The position numbers and the translations under genes are program-made. A DNA stretch of 64,000 nt from Carnobacterium divergens (GTDB lineage Bacteria > Bacillota > Bacilli > Lactobacillales > Carnobacteriaceae): NCBI RefSeq assembly GCF_900258435.1, contig NZ_LT992558.1, positions 113,581 through 177,580 of the forward strand, written 5' to 3'. Below the pieces are notes generated by a model. It made no database searches. It had not been told where the DNA came from and saw nothing but the letters and a program-made list of their open reading frames with translations. This document shows, in pieces, positions 17,751-27,430 of this stretch (its first letter is position 1; the number at the start of each line of letters is the position of its first letter).

Positions 17751-18776
17751 TTATTTCGAAGCTACTGTTTCCCGTTCAATAATTTCATGAGGAATAATCA
17801 TTTTTACAAACGGTGCTTCTTTTTCTTCAATTTTGTCAATTAATTTCAATGCAACCTGTTGTCCAAGTTGTGGTACATTGATATCAATCGAAGTTAATTT
17901 AGGGTACGCCATTTTGGCAAAAATCGAATTATTGAAACTAATAATTGAAACATCTGTTGGTACTTGATACCCTAGCATTAATAACCGTTGCATCACCGTT
18001 ACGGCTAGCATATCGTCGCTCACTACTAAAGCCGTCGGTGCCGTTTTTTGCTGTTGGAATAAGTTTTCTAAGGGCTGTGTAACAGCCTCGTTATCTGAAT
18101 CGGTCATTAAAATAGATTGTTGTGGATTAATGGCAATTCCCGCTTCTTGCAACGCATCCCGAAAACCAGCCATTCGTTCAATCGTAACTACTTGATCCAA
18201 ATCATCCCCCACATACCCAATTTGAGTATGCCCTTTTTGAAGTAAATAATTTGTCGCATCTTTCCCAGACAGACGGTTGTCATTATCCACGTACAGTGTT
18301 TCATTTTCAAAGAGATACGGGCGACCAACCATTGCATAAATTAAATTTGCTTCATGTAAATATTCAATAATTTGATCTTCCCAAGTAGAATACAAAACAA
18401 TAAAACCATCTACCGTTCCACGACGAGCCATCATTTGAATACTCTCTAATAATTCGCCAGTATCCTTTCCCGAAGCAAGAGACACCATGTAGTGTTTTTC
18501 GTTACACACTTTGCTAATTTCACGAATTACTTCTAAAAAGAATGGATTTTGAAATGCAACGCCGTCTGAAACCGGCATAATTACTCCAATCGTTTTAGTC
18601 GTCTTACTAGCTAAACTTTGAGCTGAAAAATTTGGCACATACCCCAAATCCGCCATTGCCTGACGAACTTTTATTTTTGTTTTTTCACTAATACTACTAT
18701 GATCCTGAATTGTTCTAGATACAGTAGATGTAGCGACGCCAGCTTTTTTTGCAACGTCTTTGATTGTAACTGCCAT
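17751..18776 (-). CDS. malR: LacI/GalR-family repressor of the maltose genes
   Basis: A 341-residue LacI-family regulator: helix-turn-helix at residues 4-24 (IKDVAKKAGVATSTVSRTI), hinge with YVPNFSAQSLASKTTKTIG (46-65) and a periplasmic-binding-protein-like sensor domain. It is the last gene of mapA-pgmB-galM-malR, so it should be autoregulated. The LacI-type palindromes at 22860-22879 and 22961-22972 in the divergent mapA/malT region are its probable operators. The inducer is likely maltose or a phosphorylated derivative, which is inferred. Confidence 0.92.
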   Translation of the reverse strand: MAVTIKDVAKKAGVATSTVSRTIQDHSSISEKTKIKVRQAMADLGYVPNFSAQSLASKTTKTIGVIMPVSDGVAFQNPFFLEVIREISKVCNEKHYMVSLASGKDTGELLESIQMMARRGTVDGFIVLYSTWEDQIIEYLHEANLIYAMVGRPYLFENETLYVDNDNRLSGKDATNYLLQKGHTQIGYVGDDLDQVVTIERMAGFRDALQEAGIAINPQQSILMTDSDNEAVTQPLENLFQQQKTAPTALVVSDDMLAVTVMQRLLMLGYQVPTDVSIISFNNSIFAKMAYPKLTSIDINVPQLGQQVALKLIDKIEEKEAPFVKMIIPHEIIERETVASK

Positions 18777-18794
18777 TTTTTTAACTCCTTTTTC

Positions 18795-19817
18795 TTAGTC
18801 TTCCATTAAACCAAATCGATAAATCGTCAGGTGTTTTTTAGGAAAGCCTGGTTTCAACAAAATCGATTGAAAATTTGAATGATGAACAGCATCAGGCAAC
18901 CCTTGTGGTTCAATTGCGATCCCTAAATGACTCGACATCCTTTGGTTGAAAACGGTGTAGTTCTCGTTCATGTTTGTGGTTGTAAATACCACAACACATT
19001 CTTCACTAGTGGTCATTTCCAGTTTTCGTTTGCTCATTGGATCAACCAGATATACATGAGGCTGATCTGTTTTTTGTTTTAGCTTAAACGCATCGTCATA
19101 GCCTTGAGGTTGTTTAAAAAATTGCCTAGCTAACTGTTTTGGAGATTGAAAATCAAAATTCGTCCCTTCAACGTTCATAAAACGGCCTGTTGGAATTTTT
19201 TCGTAATCCAACTCCGCTACTTGATCGCTCGCTATTTGCAACATATGAGTGGAAATTTTCTCTTTTCCATTTCCACTTAAATTAAAATAAGCGTGGTTAG
19301 TTGGATTAAATAAGGTTTCTTGATTGCTACTTCCTACAATCTCTACCTTTAATTCTTGTTTTTTTGTAATCGTATACGTAGCACGTAACTCCAGCTCTCC
19401 TGGGTAACCATCCGTTCCATCAGGTAACAGCAAACTTAACTGAACACCACATTCTTCTTCCGTTACAAAAGGAACGCTATGCCAAATTTGTTGGTGAAAA
19501 CCTTCTATCCCACCATGAATATGGTGCGGAAATTGATTTTGTGTAAGCTGGTGTGCCTTCCATTTTCCATTTCGGATGCGCCCAGCAACCGGGCCAACAA
19601 GTGCACCAAAATAAGCTTGATCCGCGAGATAACCGTCAATATTTTCTAAATTCAACACAACATTTTCACTGAATCCATCTCGGTCTGGAACATTGATGGC
19701 CGTTAGACGACCACCGTAGTTCAACAACGTTACAGAAAAACCAGCTTCATTATCAAGCGTATACGATTCAATTTTACCTTTTGGATGAAGCAAAATGGTT
19801 TCTGTATTAACCTTCAT
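18795..19817 (-). CDS. galM: aldose 1-epimerase (mutarotase)
   Basis: A 340-residue galactose-mutarotase-fold enzyme. The catalytic histidines are visible in HHIHGG (about residue 98) and NPTNHAYFNLSG (about 168-179), and a C-terminal AIEPQGLPDAVHHSNF carries the catalytic Glu. It interconverts alpha and beta anomers of free aldoses. In this operon it would convert the anomer released by maltose phosphorylase for glucokinase. It overlaps pgmB by 11 bases and lies 18 bases before malR, so translation is probably coupled. Confidence 0.93.
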   Translation of the reverse strand: MKVNTETILLHPKGKIESYTLDNEAGFSVTLLNYGGRLTAINVPDRDGFSENVVLNLENIDGYLADQAYFGALVGPVAGRIRNGKWKAHQLTQNQFPHHIHGGIEGFHQQIWHSVPFVTEEECGVQLSLLLPDGTDGYPGELELRATYTITKKQELKVEIVGSSNQETLFNPTNHAYFNLSGNGKEKISTHMLQIASDQVAELDYEKIPTGRFMNVEGTNFDFQSPKQLARQFFKQPQGYDDAFKLKQKTDQPHVYLVDPMSKRKLEMTTSEECVVVFTTTNMNENYTVFNQRMSSHLGIAIEPQGLPDAVHHSNFQSILLKPGFPKKHLTIYRFGLMED

Positions 19818-20478
19818 TTCGGTAGTCCTGCCATGCTTGTTCTAATAAAGGATATGTCAACCAGTCTGTTCTAGGAACAACCTTCGTGGCTTCTTTTAAT
19901 TGCACCGCATCTCCTACACCAATTGCCGCCATATTTGCTGCACAAATCGCCGTTACTCCTGCAATCGCATCCTCCACTCCTACACAGTCAGTCGGATCAA
20001 CCGCTAGTTGTTTTGCACCTTGAATAAAAATGTCTGGAGCAGGTTTCCCTGCTTTTAAAGTTGTTGGATCAACGATTGTATCAAATAAATCGGCAATATT
20101 TAATTTAGCTAAAATAAACGGACCATTTTGACTTGCTGAAGCTAAACCTATTTTCAATTGCTTTTCTTTTAAATCAAGCAACAACTCTTGGATACCTGGT
20201 AAAAGATCATTTGGCGTCATTTCTTCAATCATTTTTTGGTAGACATCATTTTTTTTAGTAGCCAATTCATTTTTTTCAGCTTGAGTATATTTAGTTGTCA
20301 AATTCCCTTTTTCAAGAATTTTTTCAAGCGATTCTGTACGGCTAATTCCTTTTAACTCTTCATTAAAAGCTTCATCTACCACCACACCAATTTCTTCACC
20401 TAACCAGCGCCATGCTTTGTAATGATAATGGGCGGTATCTGTAATAACGCCATCTAAATCAAATAATACTGCTTTCAT
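19807..20478 (-). CDS. pgmB: beta-phosphoglucomutase
   Basis: A 223-residue HAD-superfamily enzyme with the nucleophile motif DLDGVITDTAHYH (Asp8 and Asp10), the SAS loop near residue 115, the KPAPDIF lysine motif near 145 and the Mg-binding VEDA near 169. It converts beta-glucose 1-phosphate from maltose phosphorylase to glucose 6-phosphate through the 1,6-bisphosphate. It is second in the mapA operon, 47 bases after mapA. Confidence 0.96.
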   Translation of the reverse strand: MKAVLFDLDGVITDTAHYHYKAWRWLGEEIGVVVDEAFNEELKGISRTESLEKILEKGNLTTKYTQAEKNELATKKNDVYQKMIEEMTPNDLLPGIQELLLDLKEKQLKIGLASASQNGPFILAKLNIADLFDTIVDPTTLKAGKPAPDIFIQGAKQLAVDPTDCVGVEDAIAGVTAICAANMAAIGVGDAVQLKEATKVVPRTDWLTYPLLEQAWQDYRNEG

Positions 20479-20525
20479 ACTAGTTCATCCTATTCTATCA
20501 TTTATTTTCCACAAATAAAATGCTT

Positions 20526-22802
20526 TTAGACTTGATAAGTTGGAACGGTTAACTTAGTCGCTAATTCAACCACTTTGTCGTATAAGTTTAATGTCAACGG
20601 CTCGCCGGATAGCAATGTCAAACTGGTTTCAGTTTGGTTCACTTCAATAAAGATTAAACGGCCACGATAATTGATATGGAAACGATAATAATCCCAATCC
20701 GCTGGAACAAACGGTTTAAAAGAAAGTGTGTCCGCAAATGTTCGCATGCCTGCAAAGCCTTCAACAATCGTTAACCAGCTTCCTGTCATCGAGGTAATGT
20801 GTAGACCATCTTCCGTATCATTATTGTAGTTATCTAGATCTAGGCGTGCAGTTCGCGCGTATAGTTCAACTGCCTTTTCAGACATTTCTAATTCTGCTGC
20901 TAAAATAGCATGAACAGATGGTGACAAGCTGGACTCATGAACCGTCATTGGCTCGTAAAAATCAAAATTCCGTTGTTTTTCAGCTTTAGTAAATTGGTTA
21001 TTAAAGAAATAAATTCCTTGTAAAACATCTGCTTGCTTAATAAAACATGAACGTAAAATTTTATCCCACGACCAGTTTTGATTGATTGGCAAATCTGTTT
21101 TTGCTAATTGACTAACTGGCATTAATTCCTTATCTAAAAACGTATCGTGTTGAACAAAAACATCTCTTTCAGCATCATAAGGGTAGTACATTTTCTCAAT
21201 GATATCTTGCCATTTTTGTTTTTCTTCTTTTGTTACATTCGTACGATTTACTGCTTCTTCATCTGCAGTTTGTAATTTTTCTAGTGTGTAAGCTAACGTC
21301 CAAGTGGCTAACTTATTTGTGTACCAATTGTTATTGATATTGTTTTCATATTCATTTGGCCCCGTCACACCATGAATCATATACTGTTTTTTAGTTGCTG
21401 AAAAATGAACGCGATCTGCCCAAAAACGACTGATTCCAACTAAAACATCCATGCCTTCATTCGCTACATAGCTATGGTCTCCTGTGTAATTAGTATAGTT
21501 ATAAATGGCATAAGCAATCGCACCGTTACGATGAATTTCTTCGAATGTAATTTCCCATTCATTGTGGCATTCGATTCCTGTAAAAGTAACCATTGGATAC
21601 AACGCACCTGCTAAGCCTTGTTGTTTTGCATTATGGTACGCACCAGGTAACTGTTCATGGCGGTATTTCAAGAGATTTTTACTAACGGATGGGTCTGCTA
21701 ATGCTAAATACAACGGTACAGCATACGCTTCAGTATCCCAGTAAGTAGCACCGCCATATTTTTCACCAGTAAAGCCTTTAGGTCCAATATTTAAACGCAT
21801 GTCTTCACCATAATAGGTAGAAAACAGTTGGAATAAGTTAAAACGAATCCCCTGTTGCTGTGCATCATCGCCGCCAATTTCAACGTCACTTAATTTCCAT
21901 CTATCTCCCCAGATTTTTTCATGCGCTGTTTTTAGCTCTTCAAATGAGTGAGGGACGATATTCTCTTCCATTAACGTTTCCCCTGCTTTTAAAACAGCCT
22001 CTTGATCGTAGTCTCTTGATGTAGTGACAATAATGTTCTTTGTCAAACTAGCTTTTTGATTCGTTTCTAATTTTCCCGAAAAACATTCAGAAACCGTTAA
22101 TTCTTCAATTTTTTCAGTCGTTTTTACTAAACCTTCAACCGTATTGCTCATTGTAGCAGCAACGGTAAATTGCTCAATTCCAAAATCATTTGGCTTTGTT
22201 TCTACTACTAAACGATTCGAAGCTGCTTCAACAGGTAACCAAAACATTTCATCGTAGTTGCTATCTTGATTTCGGACATCCCCATTTAATTGTGACTGAA
22301 TCTCAACCTTAGCTGGTTCACCTAAATTTGTTACGATAACTTGAATGCTACATAACTCTTTAACTGCTAAGCTTAAAAAACGTTGAAATTCAAATTTAAT
22401 ACGTTTTCCATTTTTACTCACGATAAAACTTCGGCGTAACACACCTTTTTCCATATCTAATTCTAATAAAAAGTCTTCTATTTGATCGGTAAACAAATCC
22501 ATTGCATTGCCGTCAATCAAAATATCCATTGCAATAATGTTAATTGAATTAATTACTTTCCCAAAATACTCTGGGTAGCCATTTTTCCACCAACCTACAC
22601 GTGTTTTATCTGGATACCAAACGCCTGCAATGTAATTCCCTTCATGATGATCTCCTGAATAACGTTCTTCAAAGTTCCCACGCATCCCCATGTATCCGTT
22701 TCCTAAACTTGTCAAACTTTCTTGTAAACGACGGTTCTCTTTATCTAGTGTATTCGTTTTCACCTTCCAAGCATCAATATCAAATAAGCGTTCAATTGTC
22801 AT
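20526..22802 (-). CDS. mapA: maltose phosphorylase (GH65)
   Basis: A 758-residue glycoside hydrolase family 65 enzyme of full length. The catalytic acid is Glu484 in [12 protein letters not shown], matching the known maltose phosphorylase site, and the [17 protein letters not shown] block around 350 is typical. It cleaves maltose with phosphate to glucose and beta-glucose 1-phosphate. Kojibiose and trehalose phosphorylases share the fold, but the neighbours pgmB, malT and mapP support maltose. It is first in its operon, behind a promoter whose spacer is the operator. Confidence 0.95.
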   Translation of the reverse strand: MTIERLFDIDAWKVKTNTLDKENRRLQESLTSLGNGYMGMRGNFEERYSGDHHEGNYIAGVWYPDKTRVGWWKNGYPEYFGKVINSINIIAMDILIDGNAMDLFTDQIEDFLLELDMEKGVLRRSFIVSKNGKRIKFEFQRFLSLAVKELCSIQVIVTNLGEPAKVEIQSQLNGDVRNQDSNYDEMFWLPVEAASNRLVVETKPNDFGIEQFTVAATMSNTVEGLVKTTEKIEELTVSECFSGKLETNQKASLTKNIIVTTSRDYDQEAVLKAGETLMEENIVPHSFEELKTAHEKIWGDRWKLSDVEIGGDDAQQQGIRFNLFQLFSTYYGEDMRLNIGPKGFTGEKYGGATYWDTEAYAVPLYLALADPSVSKNLLKYRHEQLPGAYHNAKQQGLAGALYPMVTFTGIECHNEWEITFEEIHRNGAIAYAIYNYTNYTGDHSYVANEGMDVLVGISRFWADRVHFSATKKQYMIHGVTGPNEYENNINNNWYTNKLATWTLAYTLEKLQTADEEAVNRTNVTKEEKQKWQDIIEKMYYPYDAERDVFVQHDTFLDKELMPVSQLAKTDLPINQNWSWDKILRSCFIKQADVLQGIYFFNNQFTKAEKQRNFDFYEPMTVHESSLSPSVHAILAAELEMSEKAVELYARTARLDLDNYNNDTEDGLHITSMTGSWLTIVEGFAGMRTFADTLSFKPFVPADWDYYRFHINYRGRLIFIEVNQTETSLTLLSGEPLTLNLYDKVVELATKLTVPTYQV

Positions 22803-22854
22803 GTTGATTCCTCCGTTGTCTTTGTATTTATTCTTTTGGTCTTACAACACCCTT

Positions 22855-22884
22855 ATCATAAACGCAACCGGTTGCGTTTGTCAA
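22855..22884 (-). promoter_or_regulatory. mapA promoter with operator in the spacer
   Basis: On the minus strand TTGACA (22884-22879) and TATGAT (22860-22855) are 18 bases apart. The 20-base perfect palindrome AAACGCAACCGGTTGCGTTT at 22860-22879 fills the spacer, so bound repressor would exclude RNA polymerase. Confidence 0.9.
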
Positions 22885-22926
22885 TTCCTTTTATTTTATT
22901 TATTAATCATTAAATAAATTTATCAC

Positions 22927-22972
22927 TTGCTTTTTAATAACAATTCAGTTTATAATCAAAGCAACCGGTTGC
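22927..22972 (+). promoter_or_regulatory. malT promoter and second LacI-type operator
   Basis: TTGCTT (22927-22932) and TATAAT (22951-22956) are 18 bases apart. GCAACCGGTTGC at 22961-22972 shares its core with the mapA operator and lies over the start region of transcription, a classic repression position. Confidence 0.88.
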
Positions 22973-23036
22973 ACAAAAAACAAAAAAAGTTACTTATAAA
23001 AAATTTTCCATCTAAAAAGAAGGAGCGAACACTAAA

Positions 23037-24683
23037 ATGAAAAAAATGTTCTCGTTTGAATTTTGGCAAAAATTTGGCAAAGCTTTAATGGTTGTTATTG
23101 CGGTTATGCCAGCCGCTGGTTTAATGATTAGTATTGGTAAGATTATTGCATTGGCAGGTGGCGATATTCATCTCGTACTCACAATTGGAAGCGTTGTAGA
23201 AAATTTAGGTTGGGCAGTCATTACAAACCTACACATTCTTTTTGCCGCAGCCATCGGAGGTTCCTGGGCAAAAGAAAAAGCAGGTGGTGCATTTGCAGCA
23301 CTATTAGCATTTATTCTAATTAATATTACAACCGGTTCCATTTTTGGTGTAACAAGCGATATGTTGCTTGATCCAGATGCAACCACGCACACTCTTTTTG
23401 GCACTAAGATTTTAGTAAACGGATACTTTACTTCTGTACTAGGCTCTCCCGCTTTAAATATGGGGGTCTTTATCGGAATCATTTCAGGATTTGTCGGAGC
23501 GATTGTTTACAATAAGTATTACAACTATCGCAAATTACCAGATGCTCTAGCATTCTTTAATGGAAAGCGCTTCGTTCCTTTTGTCGTAATCATGTGGTCA
23601 GTAATCATCGCTATTATTTTAGCCATCGTTTGGCCAGTTATCCAAACAGGAATCAACCAGTTTGGGTTATGGATTGCAACTAGTAGTGAAACCGCTCCCG
23701 TGTTAGCGCCCTTCATCTATGGAACTCTTGAACGTTTATTACTTCCATTCGGACTACACCATATGTTAACAATTCCAATCAATTACACCGCACTTGGTGG
23801 AACTTATACCATTATGTCAGGCGTAAATGCAGGGAAAGAAGTTTTTGGTCAAGACCCTCTATGGCTTGCATGGGCAAGTGATTTAGTGAATTTTAAAAAT
23901 GCTGGCGATAATTCTGCTTATCAACAGTTGTTAACAACTGTTACTCCTGCTCGTTTTAAAGTCGGACAAATGATTGGTTCTTCTGGAACCTTGATGGGTA
24001 TTGCCTTTGCAATGTACCGTCGCGTTGATTTAGACAAACGTGCAAAATACAAAACTATTTTCTTATCTGCAGCAATCGCTGTCTTTTTAACTGGCGTTAC
24101 CGAACCTTTAGAATTTATGTTTATGTTTGCAGCACCTGCATTATATGGTGTTTATGCAGTTATTCAAGGAGCTTCATTCGCTTTAGCCGACTTAATTCAC
24201 TTACGTGTGCATTCTTTTGGTAATCTAGAATTCATCACTCGCTTGCCACTTTCAGTAAAAGCAGGGTTAACGGGGGATGTTATCAATTATGTGATTAGTT
24301 GTTTAGTATTCTTTGCCATTTCATATTTTGTTGCTTACTATTTAATTGGACGTTTCAAAATGGCAACTCCTGGACGTAATGGAAATTACATTGACGATAG
24401 CAACGAATCTACGGATGGTGAATCTCAACCAACTGTCTCTGAGGACCAACAAGTTCAAGGAATTATCAGTGCTTTGGGTGGGGTAGAAAATATTGTCGAT
24501 GTAGATGCTTGTATGACGCGGCTTCGTGTCACTGTCAAAGATCCAACTTTAGTTGGGACAGAAGCAGAATGGACGATGTTAGGCGCATTGGGTTTAATTA
24601 AAAAAGACACTGGAATTCAAGCAGTGTACGGACCAAAAGCAGATGTTTTAAAATCAGACATTAATGATGTGCTAGGTAAATAA
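23037..24683 (+). CDS. malT: maltose-specific PTS transporter EIICB
   Basis: A 548-residue PTS permease of the glucose-maltose superfamily. Residues 1-440 form the EIIC membrane domain, including GVTEPLEF (353-360), the sugar-site motif. After a Ser/Glu-rich linker (about 450-470) comes EIIB with the phosphorylated Cys492 in DACMTRLR. There is no EIIA domain, so it must borrow one from another protein. It imports and phosphorylates maltose to maltose 6'-phosphate. It starts the malT-mapP operon divergent from mapA, with AAGGAG before the ATG. Confidence 0.94.
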   Translation: MKKMFSFEFWQKFGKALMVVIAVMPAAGLMISIGKIIALAGGDIHLVLTIGSVVENLGWAVITNLHILFAAAIGGSWAKEKAGGAFAALLAFILINITTGSIFGVTSDMLLDPDATTHTLFGTKILVNGYFTSVLGSPALNMGVFIGIISGFVGAIVYNKYYNYRKLPDALAFFNGKRFVPFVVIMWSVIIAIILAIVWPVIQTGINQFGLWIATSSETAPVLAPFIYGTLERLLLPFGLHHMLTIPINYTALGGTYTIMSGVNAGKEVFGQDPLWLAWASDLVNFKNAGDNSAYQQLLTTVTPARFKVGQMIGSSGTLMGIAFAMYRRVDLDKRAKYKTIFLSAAIAVFLTGVTEPLEFMFMFAAPALYGVYAVIQGASFALADLIHLRVHSFGNLEFITRLPLSVKAGLTGDVINYVISCLVFFAISYFVAYYLIGRFKMATPGRNGNYIDDSNESTDGESQPTVSEDQQVQGIISALGGVENIVDVDACMTRLRVTVKDPTLVGTEAEWTMLGALGLIKKDTGIQAVYGPKADVLKSDINDVLGK

Positions 24684-25510
24684 TGATGAAATTGTTAACA
24701 CTGAATACACACAGCTGGTTAGAAGAATGTACTCTTGAAAAATTAGAGCTACTTGTTGAAACGTTAATTCAGAAAAAATATGACATTATTGCCTTGCAGG
24801 AAGTAAACCAATCAATTAACGCTCTTCCCCTTGAAAAAAAGAGTCGTTTTCATCAAGTCGATAACCAAAAAACACTCCGTCAGGACAATTTTGCTGCCGT
24901 ACTACAAGAACAATTAGCTAAAAAAGGGCTCCAATATGATTGGACTTGGGTAGCCAATCATATTGGGTATGATCGATTTGATGAAGGGGTTGCCTTACTA
25001 AGCTTAACACCAATTGAAGACACTACTTCTTTTACTATTTCTAACGAAACGGATTATACAAACTATCAAACTAGAAAAGTTATTGGCATCAAAACAACTT
25101 TAAACAATCAAACGGCTTGGTTTTATAGCGTTCACTTTGGCTGGTGGAGTGACAACGAAAATCCTTTCAAAGAACAATGGGCTACTTTGTTAACAGCCAT
25201 GCCCGAGCCTAACACACGAACTTTCTTAATGGGAGATTTTAATAGTCCTGCTACAGTCAAAAATGAAGGCTATGACTTAATTTTACGTGAAAATTGGCTT
25301 GACACTTTTCAACAAGCTAAGGAAAAAGATAGCGGAATAACGGTTCCAGCGGCAATTGATGGTTGGAAAAGTGCCACTGATGCCTTACGAATTGATTATA
25401 TATTTACAAATCAACCTATCGAAATTAGCTCTTCCTTGGTTATTTTTAACGGAATCAACCAACCTGTAGTGTCTGACCACTTCGGCGTTGAAGTTCAATT
25501 TAATTTTTAA
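24683..25510 (+). CDS. mapP: maltose 6'-phosphate phosphatase
   Basis: A 275-residue endonuclease/exonuclease/phosphatase-fold enzyme. The metal-site motifs are LNTHSW at the N-terminus, ALQEVNQ (about residue 38), VHFGWW (about 150), MGDFNSP (about 185) and the C-terminal VSDHFG with the catalytic His. In Enterococcus faecalis a protein of this family, MapP, removes phosphate from maltose 6'-phosphate so that maltose phosphorylase can act. The malT stop and the mapP start overlap as TAATG, so the two are translationally coupled. Context makes this assignment strong. Confidence 0.92.
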   Translation: MMKLLTLNTHSWLEECTLEKLELLVETLIQKKYDIIALQEVNQSINALPLEKKSRFHQVDNQKTLRQDNFAAVLQEQLAKKGLQYDWTWVANHIGYDRFDEGVALLSLTPIEDTTSFTISNETDYTNYQTRKVIGIKTTLNNQTAWFYSVHFGWWSDNENPFKEQWATLLTAMPEPNTRTFLMGDFNSPATVKNEGYDLILRENWLDTFQQAKEKDSGITVPAAIDGWKSATDALRIDYIFTNQPIEISSSLVIFNGINQPVVSDHFGVEVQFNF

Positions 25511-25512
25511 AA

Positions 25513-25560
25513 CAAAAAAGTCCGTCTTTCTAATTAAATGGGAAAGACGGACTTTTCTTT
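25513..25560 (+). terminator. malT-mapP terminator
   Basis: AAAAGTCCGTCTTTC pairs with GAAAGACGGACTTTT across an 11-base loop, followed by T-rich sequence. Confidence 0.92.
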
Positions 25561-25612
25561 TACAATAGTCTATGGTTTAATTAAAGAACAACCTATTTTT
25601 AAAGGAGTTTGC

Positions 25613-26110
25613 ATGATGAGAAATAAATTATGGCCCGCTTGGATTCTCGTTTTAATAATCTATGGTCAACAAGAACTTTCTGTCTTTAAAGAAGAACGAG
25701 CACAACCTATTGAAATAACCTCGACCACCACCAATGAAGCTTCTATAGAATCAAACGATAGTAGCAACTATTCAGAAAAACTTGAGGACACCACACAAAA
25801 AGCGACACTTCTAGCCGTTCAAAAAATGAAAATCGACTACCGATCCCATCACCAAAAGTTAAAACTGAGGTATCAAGTTCAAAACAATGAAGTGAAAGCT
25901 AAAATACAGCAAAATCATGAAAAAGCTAAAGGGATAAGAGCTCAAAATAAAATCGAAGATCTTTTCCAATCAACTGACTTTTCTACCGCAACAGCAGACT
26001 CGCTTCTTAAGACGATTCAAACTGCCTATCAATTACCTGACTACACCAACTATCAAATTGAGCTTACTTTACAAGATGGCACTCAGCTTGAATTTGAAAA
26101 TGACGATTAA
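25613..26110 (+). CDS. membrane-anchored or exported hypothetical protein (YusW-like C-terminus)
   Basis: With the start at ATG 25613, preceded by AAAGGAG at 5 bases, the product is 165 residues; the open frame back to 25538 runs through the malT-mapP terminator and is not coding. It begins with a short basic segment and one hydrophobic helix (LWPAWILVLIIYGQ, residues 5-18), then a Ser/Thr/Glu-rich spacer (30-55), a basic helical middle and a C-terminal DYTNYQIELTLQDGTQLEFEND that resembles YusW-type domains. Lacking a clear lipobox, it is probably held in the membrane by the N-terminal helix. Function unknown. Confidence 0.7.
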   Translation: MMRNKLWPAWILVLIIYGQQELSVFKEERAQPIEITSTTTNEASIESNDSSNYSEKLEDTTQKATLLAVQKMKIDYRSHHQKLKLRYQVQNNEVKAKIQQNHEKAKGIRAQNKIEDLFQSTDFSTATADSLLKTIQTAYQLPDYTNYQIELTLQDGTQLEFENDD

Positions 26111-26118
26111 TCGCAAAA

Positions 26119-26156
26119 AAAAGCATTCATTTAAAAAATGAATGCTTTTTTTATTA
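26119..26156. terminator. bidirectional terminator
   Basis: AAAAAAGCATTCATTT pairs with AAATGAATGCTTTTTT, between two convergent genes. Confidence 0.92.
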
Positions 26157-26181
26157 AATTAACGCTTAAATAACATTTTGT

Positions 26182-27420
26182 TTAGCGTTGTTTGCGAATC
26201 ATATCATATCTTTTAACAGGCGTTGTCACTTTCGTTTTCACAATCATCATCGCATTCGGTGCGCGATCAATCGCTTCATCGTCTTCATTCCATAAAACCT
26301 CAATTTTTTGATGACTATGAGTAAAACCAGGACCGTAGAATTCAACGTCGTCCCCAACCCCAAAGTTATTCCGTTGTTGAATGGTCGCAATTTTAGTTTC
26401 AGGATCATAGGCTAAGACTTGTCCAATAAACCCATAAGCTGGAATTTTACGACGTTTGCCAAATAGTTGCTCCTCTTCGGTTGGAACACCGTAATAAAAA
26501 CCAGTCGATAATTCTCTTTGCGCGACTTTCCATAATTCATCTTCCCACTCTTGCTTGAAGACATAGTTATCTGGGTCCGCGCAATACGTATCAATCGCTT
26601 GACGGTAAACATTAGAGACGGTCGAAACATAGTGAATTGATTTCATCCGTCCTTCAATTTTCAAACTATCTACGCCATTTTCTACTAATTCAGGAATATG
26701 ATGAATCATTGACATATCCACTGCACTCATTGAAAACTCTTCTAAAGGTTGTCCACCTACCAACGATTCACGCTCACCTGAAATCGGCATATCAAATAAA
26801 TCATATTTCCAGCGACAAGATTGCGAACATCCTCCGCGATTGGCATCTCGTTGTGACATGTGATTTGATAACACGCATCGTCCAGAATACGAAATACACA
26901 TCGCACCGTGGATAAACGCTTCAATCTCAACCTTCGTTTTTGAACGAATTTCTTTTACTTCCTCCATACCAACTTCACGAGCTAAAACTACACGTTCTAG
27001 ACCTTCTTCACGCCAAAATTCTAACGTTTGGTAGTTCGTTGCAGAAGCTTGAGTAGATAAATGAATCGGCAAACCAGGCGCTTCTGTCGCACAAATTTCA
27101 ATCAACGCTGGATCTGAAACAATCACTGCACTAATGCCAATGTCTCGTAACGTTCTAAAAAACTCTCCAGCACCTTTCTCATCGCCTTCATGTGTCACCA
27201 TATTCGCTGCAACATATACTTTTGCCTTGTATTTTTTGGCAAATTCAACCCCTTCACGCATCTCATCAAAGGTAAAATTACCTGCTCGACTTCTCAATCC
27301 ATAAGCATCTCCACCAATATAAACGGCATCTGCTCCATAATAAATCGCTGTTTTTAACTTTTCAAGTGTACCCGCGGGGGCAAGAACTTCAGGTTTCTTT
27401 TCAATTATTCTCATTTTCAT
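26182..27420 (-). CDS. trhP2: peptidase U32 family tRNA hydroxylation protein, YrrO-like
   Basis: A 412-residue U32-family protein with the signature EAFIHGAMCISYSGRCVLSNH (about residues 167-187), the cysteines GGCSQSC after it, which belong to the expected iron-sulfur site, and a C-terminal beta-barrel-like domain (about 325-412). In Bacillus the YrrN/YrrO pair (TrhP1/TrhP2) uses prephenate to make 5-hydroxyuridine at position 34 of tRNAs. It lies 10 bases after its partner gene. The peptidase name is historical. Assignment to TrhP2 is by length and pairing. Confidence 0.88.
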   Translation of the reverse strand: MKMRIIEKKPEVLAPAGTLEKLKTAIYYGADAVYIGGDAYGLRSRAGNFTFDEMREGVEFAKKYKAKVYVAANMVTHEGDEKGAGEFFRTLRDIGISAVIVSDPALIEICATEAPGLPIHLSTQASATNYQTLEFWREEGLERVVLAREVGMEEVKEIRSKTKVEIEAFIHGAMCISYSGRCVLSNHMSQRDANRGGCSQSCRWKYDLFDMPISGERESLVGGQPLEEFSMSAVDMSMIHHIPELVENGVDSLKIEGRMKSIHYVSTVSNVYRQAIDTYCADPDNYVFKQEWEDELWKVAQRELSTGFYYGVPTEEEQLFGKRRKIPAYGFIGQVLAYDPETKIATIQQRNNFGVGDDVEFYGPGFTHSHQKIEVLWNEDDEAIDRAPNAMMIVKTKVTTPVKRYDMIRKQR

Positions 27421-27430
27421 TAACTCCTTA

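Noticed and set aside
25538..25612. Extended N-terminus of the YusW-like protein
   Set aside because: It would run through the malT-mapP terminator; the AAAGGAG and ATG at 25613 are better.
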